NCBI GenBank assembly: GCA_015680685.1
Contig: MNCI01013900.1
Span: forward strand, 86,645 to 150,644
DNA from: Gnetum montanum
Taxonomy: Eukaryota; Streptophyta; Gnetopsida; Gnetales; Gnetaceae
Reading direction: 5' to 3'
Length of the DNA stretch: 64,000 nucleotides
The notes beneath the pieces were generated by a model, which saw only the letters and a program-made list of their open reading frames with translations, had not been told where the DNA came from and did no database searches. The translations under genes were made by a program, and so were the position numbers. Below are positions 33,423 to 44,480 of the stretch, in pieces. Positions within the stretch are counted from its first letter, which is position 1, and every line of letters begins with the position of its first letter.

Positions 33423-35127
33423 GAAAGGAATAAAGGAACCAATCATGAAGACATGACCTTAAAGAAAAGGGAATAAAAAACTAACAATGGAAGAAAGAAA
33501 TACATGAATATAAAATCGTACAAAAATAAATATGCTGGAAAAGAATAGGATAACATAAATTATGAAACCAAATTCTATAATCTATATGAATATCATATTG
33601 TCACAAGTCTAAACCATACATGATCCATAAATCCATAAACAGAGAAGAGAATTAATGTCTAATATAATGTTGAAAATGCCAAAATATAATAGCCAAAGCT
33701 CTAAACTTATACATAACATCATCAAGCTCATATCATCATGACAATCCTCCAGGAGCTTCATTCCCTTCCCCAAAACAAATCAACCTAAAAAAAGGGTTAT
33801 CGGTATAAAACTAAGTTAAAAACCTTGGCAACCTCTCCAATTGTCAAATGGATAGATCTTACGGGGATTAGAAGGAGCATGACTAACCTACAAAAAATGT
33901 TAGCTCTAAAAAAACACACATGGGAACCATCCAAAACATCCAAACAAATATATAAATGCATAGCCATCACATCCATCCATCGTACAATGCCAAATCAAGA
34001 TTTCACACTCCAACCATCACCACAAACAAAGAGGCTAGCACACACAACACCTAGTGCAATATGTATGTTATGTTGTCATGTGTACTTGGAAAAATCCAAA
34101 ACCAACATGTATCCAAACTAATATCAAATTACCATATGCATGGATTTATTATTAGTCTCAACTAAAATGTAAAGCATCTCCTAGGACATCACTTCCAACA
34201 TTCCCTAAACATACTTATGCTAGAGGCATCACCCAGGACATCACCTCTAACAATCTAGAGGTATAAACCAAAAACAAAAGGACCAATGAGCCATGGAATC
34301 ACCCTCTTCTATAAGATAGAACCCATATCAAGAGCCACACTAGTGCACTTTACAGTGAGGATCAAACATTAAAATCTTCTCTACTGAACTAATCTCTAAC
34401 TGGCCACACAAACTCAGTGCGAGCTCCAACATCCAACAATCCAAAAGTGTGGTAACCAAATTGACAGTGGAGGGCAATATCAAACAATAGATTTTGTCTT
34501 ATCTAGAAATCTAGTAATCTAAAAGATCCTAATAAGAACACAATCCACAAGCACTCAAGTCATCAACACCCATTCCCAACACATGGGAGGGCCATCATCG
34601 AAGAAACTTGAACTCAATGTTCAAGGGATCTCAACAATTGTCCAAGATATTAATAGAATTCTCAAAAAAAGAATAAGGTCAATATGCCAAAAGATTGATT
34701 ATATAATTACATGGATAGGCCAAAAACCACCAATAGCCAACATTCACATATGGATTAATGCTCTTACTAAAAAGGGTCCAATTTGGTCCAAGATGGTGCA
34801 ACAATCTTGAGATATTAACAAATGAGTGAATGAATGACTTTACATGGGAAAAGGTTATAACAAGATTTAGTATTTCTAAGTGGTGAAATGAATATTACAA
34901 CAAACTTAGAAAGATACTATAATCATCCAAAATTCAATCCAACCACAATATACTAAGCTAGGAGAATTCAACAATGAAGGACTCAAAAAGGCAAATGTAA
35001 ATATGACATGAATGAATGAAATGATAGAGATTTGGAAACATAGAAACCAAGAAATCTAGGTTAAGGGCTAAATTGGAGAATCAAACTTCATAAAATTCAA
35101 GTTTAAGATAACACTAGGCTTATAAGA

Positions 35128-35362
35128 TAGATGTCTTAGAAATCAAGGGACATCTTGAAAGCCTAGGAGATGTCTTGGTTTGTGCTGAAATATCTCAGGA
35201 ATGACATCTCTAGGTTAGAGTAGACGTCTTGTTCTAGGAAGAGATGTCTCGGACTTGGAGGGGCAAGATATCTTGGGTGAGATGTCTTATGTATAGGTGA
35301 GACATCTTGACAGGGATACTAGGATTTAAGAGAGACATCTAGCAAAGATCAAGAATGTCTTT
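35128..35362. repeat. Decayed minisatellite of a GACGTC-centred word
   Basis: About 12 occurrences of words of the form aga[c/t][g/a]tct followed by a purine-rich tail occur within 235 bp: agatgtctcgg, agacgtcttg, gacatcttg, agatatcttggg. One copy keeps gacgtc (35222-35231); the others are gatgtc, gacatc or gatatc, which are the products expected when the central CpG is lost on one or both strands. Confidence 0.6.
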
Positions 35363-36829
35363 TTCAGCTATGAAAGATCATAAAATAGCTAGGAAGTACT
35401 CTAGAATGATGAGAGTAGATAAGGAATAAAAAGAAAGGGCTTAATGTGTCTAGAATGTGAATCAACAAGAAATGAGAAAACCCCAAAAATTGATTTAGAA
35501 GGAAAGAACTAAATTTCATATCATCACAACATTGGAAAAATCTTAATGTAAGGAAGGCTAATACAACATGTCAAGATTGCAATATACCAAGGAAAAGAGA
35601 AATTCAAACCGAACTGATATGCAAATGGAATCTATCACAAAAACTTGTTAAGATAAAAGGAGACAAAAAGGGATCTAGTAAGCTAACTTAATGGAATAAC
35701 CAAAATTTACAAAACTTGAAATTAACCATCACGGACATCTACATCTCCCAAAAACTCAGAAACATAGCTCCATACAAATTCACCATACATTCATCAATCA
35801 ATGATAGTAAACCAAATGCATGAATGACAAAACAAAATTCCATAAAATTTTTTGGAAATATTCTTATAATTTTCATGATTAAAATTGACAAAAAAAACAA
35901 CAAGATATAACACAAAAATTCTATCTAACCACATTTCATCTACTAAAGACAAAATCCCCTTTAGCCCTCAAATTGAATCATCCTCATATGGTAAAAATAA
36001 ATAATCCCATTCTACAAATGTGCATAGAATTTGTAACTATAAATGGGAAGAAGAAAAGATAACTCACCTCTTCAAATGAAAGATTAAAAACTACAAATGA
36101 AGAAAAGCAAGCCAAAAGTATTCAAGTAATTCACACAACCAATCTAAAATTTTTTAGGACTTCCTAGCTCCAATCTCATAACACCTCTCCCAGATTGTCA
36201 AAGTGTGTATAAGAATTAAACCATGGGAGTTTTAATGGAGATTGATTACAACCATAGAATGGAAGAATACACCAATTACCTAGACTTCCACAAGGCGAAA
36301 AGAAAAATACCAAAAGTATTTTTTATCTTAAATATAACTTTCTCTGTCACTCATGTAACTCCCTCACATACCACAATCATTAAAAGAGAAAAATACCACA
36401 GAATCTTATAATGCCAAAAGATAGTCCAAAACATTTTAATAAAGAAAATAAGACAAATAAAAATATAAGTAAATATGTAAAGCACACATGTGAACATATA
36501 TGAATCATCAATCACATATTTATTTACTTATACCATGCACTCCTAGAAAAAAAATGATAATATTAATTAAACAAACTATTAATTATAGGTCATGCCATAC
36601 TCCCAACCAAATCTCATGTGATCCTACCACACTTTATAAGAGAATTAATGCTCACATGCTAGATGATAATAAAAGAAAATATATGTATGATTAAATATTA
36701 AGTATTACATAACATCAGCCAAGAGTCTCAAAAACCAAAGATTCATTGACATAATTCATAAAATACATCAAACTAGCCACACATATAAATATATAAGTGT
36801 AAGAATAACATTCTTCATATAAGGGATAC

Positions 36830-37815
36830 TGATGAGCGGTGGGTACCCCCTACATCCAACCATACGAATCACAAGCATTAATGTGCAACTCAATTGAATT
36901 CCATGGATGGGATTAGTTGTGCTTATAGATTGTTAAGCATTGATCGTCATTCATTGTCTTCTCACTTGGACTAGTGGTAGGTTTGTCAAGTATGGTTTAG
37001 TCCAAAGTGAGGCATATGATTGTTGATGTTTTTACCGATTTATGATACTCTTAACAATAATAAAGAAGTTAATTATTTAATCTAATTAACAATAAGAAGA
37101 TAAATGCTAAACTAGCATATAGGCAATGAGTGTCCATTCCCAGCTTGTTGTACATGTCCTAAACTCATGTATGCACTACTGGGATTATCAATCATTATGC
37201 TACTAGGTGAACTAAGCAATAACACAGCTAGGATTACTAAGCGAATACATGTTTACACCTAAAACTAGTCATGCGTATTCCACCAATTTATTAATATGCA
37301 TGGAAACGAAAATATTAACTAAGTACATGGAATATAAATTGCATTAAAAGTAAATTTAATCTAAGTCAAAGTACTGTAATGAACAAGAATCAATCTTGAT
37401 ATTATTGCAATTCATGGAATGTGTCTAAGTACATTGTCACTTGAATAAGATGCCATACAACTAACTCAAATCCACATTGTTGGTACTCATTGATTGTTAC
37501 TTAAGACTATGAAATAAAATTGTAAGGGTTCGGCTACTCTATTGACAAAATATTGCTAAATACAAGTGGAAGCACATGTATTTATAGGTGGAGGTAGACA
37601 CTGCATTGACGCATATGTGTCGATGCATCATCCCAAGTGATGACTAGATCACATCGACATGTATGCATCGATGTAGCTAAGACATTGCAAATGTGATGTA
37701 GCATCTACAATGTAGTAGCTAGTAGAGATGCATCAATAGGGATGCTACAATGCATGCATAATGTAGCATCTATGACATCACATCTATGATATCTTAGCTA
37801 ATTGATGCTTCATCA
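36830..37815 (-). repeat. E4 3' LTR
   Basis: 986 bp, paired with 42911-43848. The minus-strand TATA box is at 37579-37588. U3 words are GATGTAGCATC/CATCGATG type (37620-37800), a third word set related to that of E3. Confidence 0.92.
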
Positions 37816-37826
37816 TACCCCCAAAA
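37816..37826 (-). other. E4 polypurine tract
   Basis: Minus-strand ttttgggggta directly before the 3' LTR, matching the other copies in the last six bases and position. Confidence 0.7.
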
Positions 37827-39990
37827 CTAACTAAAACTCATCCTTGAGTTAACAGGATAGGATTGAGCTTCCTTTACAAAAAGATTAGGAAAGTATGGGA
37901 TTATTAACTAATGCTAACCACTGACTAACTCTAAGTACTACATTACAAAATTTTATTCAAGTGCATGTATTACATAATGATAAAATGATTGGATAGACAT
38001 TGAAGATTACAAAATTTGTAGATGTCTTTAAAAATCCACTGAAGATGATTCTTCATATTGTTATTAGTAATGGTAGACTTCCAACCTTGATTGTTATGTT
38101 GATGCTTCTCTAGTTATGTAGAACATTTATGAAGGATGGACTAAAATTTCTTCTCATTGTCCCATGGATCGAGCAATCATGTGATGTTTGAGTCATTATC
38201 TTGTATGTGCTACTATTTGTCCATGGACATATCCTCTATTATTCCTCTCTTAGCTTCATTTCCATGATTGGAAAAAGACTTTCTTCCTTAAGTAGCCCTT
38301 TTATCATCACCTGTAGTCACCAAAGGATCAACATTAGTTTTGGTAAAGTTTCCTTAATAATTAACCCTTTTCGAATACCTTAGCTTGTGTTTAAGCATAA
38401 GGTGATGATAATGTACTATGTCCTAGGCTATGAGATAACTAAATCATAAAGTTTTTCACCTTATTTTGGTCAATTACTATTAGTTACCACAATGTTTGAA
38501 ATTAGGATGTTGGAAAAATTTCAAAAAGTTCAAAGTAGGCATCCATATCCCTCATGGCTAATGAGCATAACTCCAAAAGCATACAAGTTTTCAAACAATT
38601 GAAACCAAAGGCCCAATTCAGAAGATGACCAAGAAATATTAATGGATATGGAAATAGAAAAGTAGAAAAATTTAATGAAATGTATGCAAAGTAGTCCCAA
38701 AATCATGCATCAATTCAAAGAAACCATCACTCATGTTATGGAAGATGTGAAGGTTATTTCAAAGCCATAATCAACAAGAGTTATGCAAGTGGGACCTCCC
38801 AAAGTAGGCTCTTGCCATAATTCCCTTTCATAACCACTTCTATAGATGTCCATGGGCACCGGAGAAGTTAAATGTAGACTATGCCTTTGTTCCAAACAAC
38901 ACACAACTACCTTAGTTAGGATGTTTCACTATACTATTAAAAACCATTAGGCTCATAATCTCATGCAACAGTGAGGTGAATAATGGGACAAGAAGGGATT
39001 GTAGAGATGGGGATGTAAGGTGCTTTATCATGTCCTCAATAGGTTCTCATGTCAAATGTGATTAAAATGATCATCATACATATCTGTCCAAGTTTCAGAC
39101 CAAGTTCATGCCATGAACAGTGACCTTGCATTGATATGTTCCTTCCTACCTACCACGATGAGTTCACAACCACCTAAAAGAATAATCATCACCCTGAAAA
39201 GAGAATAAAAGAGAAGAAGGAAGGGCCTTAGTTAGAGGGAAGCTTTTAGGCATGGGTAACATGTCTTTCCAGCCTCATAACCAATGCTTGTAGCCCATTA
39301 CTGTATCTAAGGGGTGTGCTTTGAGTTCTCATTATTTTTTTTTTCTTTTTCTAAATTCTTTATTTTTTTGTTATTTTCTTGTTTTTGTTTCTTTCTATTT
39401 TTTCTCAATGGAAACCACACTATGCAAAGACATAGCTTCCTATTTATTGGTTGACAATAAGAGTGATGATACATTCCACAAGGAGTCATAAATCACATGA
39501 AGGAAGTCAAGAAAAGAATCCAACAAATATACTTGAGGTCACACCATTTTCCATTCCTACTTTGTCTTTTCCTATTTATTCAAGGTACAATGATCATTGA
39601 GGAATTTTAGTTTTATGAAAGAAGGACCAAATTTCTTTCATGAAAAAGACCTTTTTATTTACAGAAATGGAGGGATGGATGATGTGTCTCACTACTTTAC
39701 ACAATTACTTACCCAATCATCTTGATAACATAGCATAAAAACCTAACATATAGTGTTGAATTTTGCATCATGAATGGCAACATTATTAACAAAAACATAA
39801 AAGAGATTCATACAACATAAATAAAATGACTCAAGAAAAGAGAAAATTATAAAGAAAAAAAATTAACAAGAAATGAAAAACATATTAAGAATTAGAAAAT
39901 ATGAAAGGAAACAGGGAAATGATAAAAAATTGTTAAATAAAAAGATGAAAAAAACTTATTTTTTTGAACTAGGATGGTGCATCTCCTCCA
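37827..39990. other. E4 post-pol spacer and unrecognised segment
   Basis: 38760-39990 carries the spacer landmarks of the family (gggacctcccaaagtaggc near 38788, a pyrimidine-rich stretch at 39338-39405). 37827-38400 sits where ORF3 would end but has no clear ORF3 motif; only a weak PWDNEKKF-type match to the C-terminal WDVP region is seen on the minus strand near 38165. Confidence 0.5.
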
Positions 39991-40129
39991 TGACTAATCT
40001 TATGGGCACACATTCAAGAGATGGACCACACAATCCCTAGTTATACACCATCAATTTCCCATCTATCACCATTATTGATTTAATTAATCACATGGTAGCA
40101 CATCTAACATTAGTGATAGTCTCATTTAG

Positions 40130-40850
40130 ATTAGTTAGAGATGTATCTTCCTTTGGACTTGAAGGTATTTCCATTTTGGGGGGTCTAAATGTGTTTGCTT
40201 CTTCTTCTTGCTTTTCTGTTTTAATTCCCAAGTCTCTGTGTTTAATATCCTTTTCTGGTGTATAATCAGAGTGTAAGATATCTATGTCTAAGTCCTATGT
40301 TTGGTTCATTTTCTTAAGTCTAGAACTAATAAGTGGATCAAATGGTTTCATCCATCTTTAAAACACTTGTATATTTTTATTTTCAAGCCACTGGATGTCT
40401 TCTAGTTTAGTGGCTACTACGTAGATTGGTTTTTTCTCACACGCTTGTTTCTAAACTTTATGATGGGTCGGTATAGGGGTTGTGTTAACATTTTGAACTT
40501 TCAGCCCATATCTACATCCTTTATTATTAGTAGTGATACATGGAGGTTTCTATCTCTCAATAGTAATAAGTTTATCTTTTATGTCTTGTATTGGAGTGGT
40601 GATGGTTATTGGCTTTTATGTATGAACAAGGGACATTGCTCTGGAGATGAAGGGTGTTGCACTAGATTGGCCTTGTGTAGGTTTCAATGTGCTAGTAGAT
40701 CTATGAATTTTGCACTCATGCATGGAAACCATCCTAAAGAAATGATGTTTCCGAGGTTATGGTGTAGATCTATTAGCCTTATCATTTTTGTTTATGTTCA
40801 TAGCACAAGTGGCATTTTCCATTGATGTTGTGGTGCAAAACCTTCATATG
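40130..40850 (-). pseudogene. E4 gag tail fused to remnant of protease-RT linker
   Basis: On the minus strand CEKKPIYVVATKLEDIQWLEN (around 40440-40385) matches the linker of E3 (VVATNQEGIQWL) and E5 (YAATTKYEGIQWL). Most of the protease upstream of it is missing. A novel hydrophilic stretch follows (PEKDIKHRDLGIKTEKQEEE, about 40260-40200), then the reading joins sequence equivalent to the end of pol and the spacer. Confidence 0.6.
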
Positions 40851-42785
40851 TTGTTGGTGGTGACATGTGATGGATGGAAGTATGAGAATATTAAGGATAT
40901 TACAGAGGGTAAGAGGCATGAGGTGGTGATCCCATAGAAGATGTTGCAGGTTGATGATATTTGAGAGAGTGGTAGTAGTGATTTGAGGTAGAGTAAGTAG
41001 AACTAGTTAAGAAAATAGGTTGTTGAACATAATATCTATACAAGTTCGATTGGTAGTAAGGGTAATGCTGGTTTGATGATGCCCTTTCCCACGACTGTGG
41101 GTTTTGCCACTATGGTTGATAGTAGTTTCGAGGCTAATAAGAAGTCCCACTAGGATAGTACAGTTGTTTGTAGGATTGTCTATAATTACCTTGTCAAAAA
41201 GATTATTTCTTAGGCATTTGCTTTTATACAAACTTGGGATTCAAAAAAAAGGCCAAATACACATGTAGATGTAACATGACTGGGAAAAAGCCCTTTGGAT
41301 GTTCATATAGGTATATGTCACATCCATCATCATCTTCTATGATTAAGTCTATAGCCTCTTCACCTATAACCATTTTTCTTTTTTACTGATAACTGTTCCT
41401 ACTAGTTTCTTAATTCTTTTTTCTTTTCTTGTTTTGATCACTTGATTCTTTATGTTACCCTCTCCTCTACAATTTTTATGTAAGTTGTAACTTTATCATT
41501 CATCAAATCCCACATATTATCTAGCCTTGCTTCAAGCTCTTCAATAGACATTTGTATTGGCAAGGTTTTTTGTGAAATCATCTCATCAAGAGCTACCTCT
41601 TTTTCCTCATCATAGATATGGATCCTTTTCTTTTGAAGAGTTGGAGCCTAGTTATATTCCTTTACATTCTCTTATTTACATAGCTCTCCTTCTTCTTTTT
41701 CCACCTACTTGATTAGCCTTTGTATCTAATGGGCATTTGGTTTGAGTAATCAACCTTGGGCATAAATCCCAAGGATCTCTCTTGTTTGATTATGAATCCC
41801 ATCTATGATATGGAAAAGTTGATCATTTAAAGAGAAATCATGATTTGTAAATCTATGTAGTAGAGAATAGTATCTTCCTAAGGCCACATTTGAGGGTTCA
41901 TGATTTTCTTACTTCCATCCTTGGATTTGTTTTTTCAGGTTGGACACTCTTGCATAGGTTTCATATTTTTTTGTTGAAGAGTTCTAGCATTATGGACCAC
42001 CAATGGATTGAATCTAGTTCCAATTATCTATACCAACTTTTAGCTTAATCTACTAGTGTCCTAGGAAAGAGCTTAAGCTTTTTCCACTTGTGTTTAATGT
42101 TTTGAAAGATGTAGGCATCATGGACGACTTGTAAATGATGTTGTGAATCAGAATTGTAGCCTCCCCTAAATTTAGGAATGTTGTCCATATCAAGCCATTT
42201 GATGTAGTTTTCCCTTTAATGCCTTTGAGCTATTTGAATTACCTCCCTAATCTATGTTAGGCCCTTAGTAGCCAACAAGGGTTCATCTATACCAAACACA
42301 TCATGGTAATAAGCTATATTTCTATTCATATGATTGTGATGATCTTGTATATTCTTATTTTGATGTCTTTGATTTTTTCCTACAATTAGATTTCTATCTC
42401 CATCTAGACCCCATAGTGAAGCTCCAACTTTATCCCTATGTTCATCTTTGTTAGAACTAGATGTTGAAGAGGAAGAGGAAGATGAGAAACTCAGAGAATT
42501 TTCATGGCTCATATATCTTCCCTCATGGTCCCTTCATCAATATTTTCTAGGTTTAGAGGAGGTACTAGGCCTTAAGGCACTCCTTGTTCTAGGACTTATT
42601 CCATCCCCTCTAGGATTGTTTGCACTAGTTGAATGTAGTCCTTATGTGTAGTAAGGGTGAGAATGAACATATGAAACCTCTGCCTAAGGTTGTTCACTCC
42701 AATTCTCTTTAGTATAGAACCTATCATTTATCCTATGAGTGTTTTCATCACATGATGTGTTATGGGTCATATGTGAAGAAGACAT
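40851..42785 (-). pseudogene. E4 gag with Ser-rich N-terminus, degraded
   Basis: The start at 42785 reads MSSSHMTHN. A Ser run (SFSSSSSSSTSSS, about 42495-42455), an Asn/His/Arg-rich stretch and IDEPLLATKGLT (42290-42252) precede the capsid remnant, with DSQHHLQVVHDA and KLKLFPRTL. The knuckle position reads CDIYLYEHPKGFF (about 41330-41290), keeping the spacing but with two of the three cysteines lost. Stops are mostly at Trp and Gln codons. Confidence 0.8.
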
Positions 42786-42892
42786 GTTTTTATCATGTCT
42801 GACTTCAAATTTTAAAATTTTTTAAAAGATAAATCATTAATACACTTATAATGATCATGTATAATATAACTAATCTAGATAACTAGCATTGT

Positions 42893-42909
42893 CCCCAGTA
42901 ATGGTGCCA
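42893..42909 (-). other. E4 primer-binding site, tRNA-Asp type
   Basis: Minus-strand tggcaccattactgggg matches the tRNA-Asp complement at 13 of 17 positions; all four differences are transitions. Confidence 0.78.
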
Positions 42910-42910
42910 A

Positions 42911-43848
42911 TGATGAGTAGCGCATACCCCCTATGACCAACCATATGAATCATGAGGATTCATGTGCAACTTGATTGAATTTTGTGGATGGCACTAGTTG
43001 TGTATATAGATCATTAAGCATTGATTGTATTTTGTTATCTTCCCACTTGGACTAGTGGTAGCTTTGTCACATATGGGTTAGTCCAAAGTGAGGCATATGA
43101 TGGTTGATGTTGTTGTAGCTTTATGCTACTCCTAATGATAATAAAGAAATAAATTATTTAATCTAATTAATAATAGAAATATAAATGCTAAACTAGCCTA
43201 CAGGTGATGAGTGTCCATTCCTAGCTTACCATACATATCCTGAACTCATGTATCCACTCCTAGGATTACCAAGTAAATACGTGTTTAAGCTCAAAACTAG
43301 TTGTGCTCATTCCACCAGTTCATTAATATGCTTGGAAACGTAAATATTAACTAAGTACATGGAATATAAATTGCATTAAAAGTAAATTTAATCCAAGTCA
43401 AAGTGATGAAATGAATAAGAATCAATCTCAATATTATTACCGTTCATGGAATGTGTTCAGGTACATTGCCACTTGAATAATAAATCATACAATAGACTTA
43501 GATCCACACTATGGGCACTCACTGACTCTTCTCTAAGAATAAAAAATAAAATTGCAAGGGTTCAACTACTCTATTAACAAAAAATTTCCAAATACATGGT
43601 GGGAGCACACATATTTATAGGTTGAGGTAGAAACTGTGTTGATGTATGATCCCATGCATTGATAGGATCATGTTGATGGGTATGCATTGATGCATATACA
43701 TTAATGCAACTACAACATCATAGATGCAATGTAGCATCTATGATGTAGCAGCTAGTAGAGATGCATCAATAGGGATGCTACAATGTAGGTGTGATGTAGC
43801 ATCTATGACATTGCATCTACGATATTATAGCCAACTGATGCTTCATCA
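42911..43848 (-). repeat. E4 5' LTR (promoter-bearing copy)
   Basis: 938 bp. Minus-strand TATA box at 43612-43621, U3 words of the GATGTAGCATC type at 43650-43840. Confidence 0.92.
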
Positions 43849-43889
43849 CATACGTACCAAGGATGTCCAAAAATATGGGTTGTTACATC

Positions 43890-44480
43890 TTTAGCTTAGA
43901 ATGCCCCTATAAATACAAATGGGATCAGTGTGTTAATCATAGATTTGCAAGTAGTATAAAAGCCTTATTTGTTTTAAAAAGTATGTATAAAAAGAAATAT
44001 ATTATAGCTTGGTAGATCTCAAAACAACTTTATCATATCATTCTTTAACCTACTATTCATTATGGGTATATTGTATGGTACTGTGGTCAATCAAATAAAT
44101 ATTGAAAAGAAATATAAGAAATTCAAAAGCTTTTTCTACTAGATAAATTTAAAGTGAAAAGCCAAATACAACATGATATTATAGTTCATGAGGTAAAGAT
44201 GATGTCATTAGGGATTAAAAATATTTATTATTTTATAGCCTACACTCATAATATTTCTATATCTTCATTAGATAAATACTTCAAAAAAAATAATGATAGA
44301 AATCCATGATAAAGTATAGTTTCATGATAGAGCTCTATAACTTAACAAATGAAATATTTAAGAGTATATTATTTATTTTGATCCTAACTAATTTCAAAAA
44401 TTAGTAAAATAAGAAGTATTTCAAAAAATTTAGAAAAAAGAAGAAGCAAAAATATATTTCTATGTGAATAATATCAAAGG
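43890..44480 (+). mobile_element. LINE-type retrotransposon relic 2
   Basis: + strand reading with stops: YKYKWDQCVNHRFASSIKAL, then a YGYIVWYCGQSNK-like segment, then IQKLFLLDKFKVKSQ and IAYTHNISIS. The same order (connection region downstream of a LINE RT) occurs in relic 1, and bases 44150-44300 align with 30330-30480, including the phrase catacactcata/ctacactcata. Probably the same LINE family, both old. Confidence 0.55.

Larger units (their letters stand above)
32681..36829. other. Intergenic region, A-rich on the + strand
   Basis: No supported gene. Short open frames such as 33825-34121 and 34583-34810 have no recognisable motif. From about 33350 to 36700 the + strand is strikingly rich in A and poor in T. 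Contains a 21-bp tandem duplication at 33381-33422 and a minisatellite at 35128-35362. Confidence 0.5.
36830..43848 (-). mobile_element. Element E4: Athila-like retrotransposon lacking RT to integrase
   Basis: LTRs at 36830-37815 and 42911-43848 share TGATGA and CATCA ends. Flanks gatac (36825-36829) and catac (43849-43853) match at four of five bases. On the minus strand the order is LTR, PBS, gag, tail, part of the protease-RT linker, then directly the end-of-pol/spacer sequence, PPT and LTR. RT, RNase H, integrase and recognisable ORF3 are gone. Confidence 0.9.

Noticed and set aside
33825-34810. Short + strand frames in the A-rich region
   Set aside because: Composition-driven; no domain, no partner copies, no CpG retention.
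35128-35362. CRISPR-like array
   Set aside because: Words are short, degenerate and irregularly spaced, without spacers of constant length; plant nuclear DNA.
39338-39405. Pyrimidine-rich tract in E4 as a specific splicing signal
   Set aside because: T-rich runs occur throughout this spacer in all copies and no acceptor or coding start follows.
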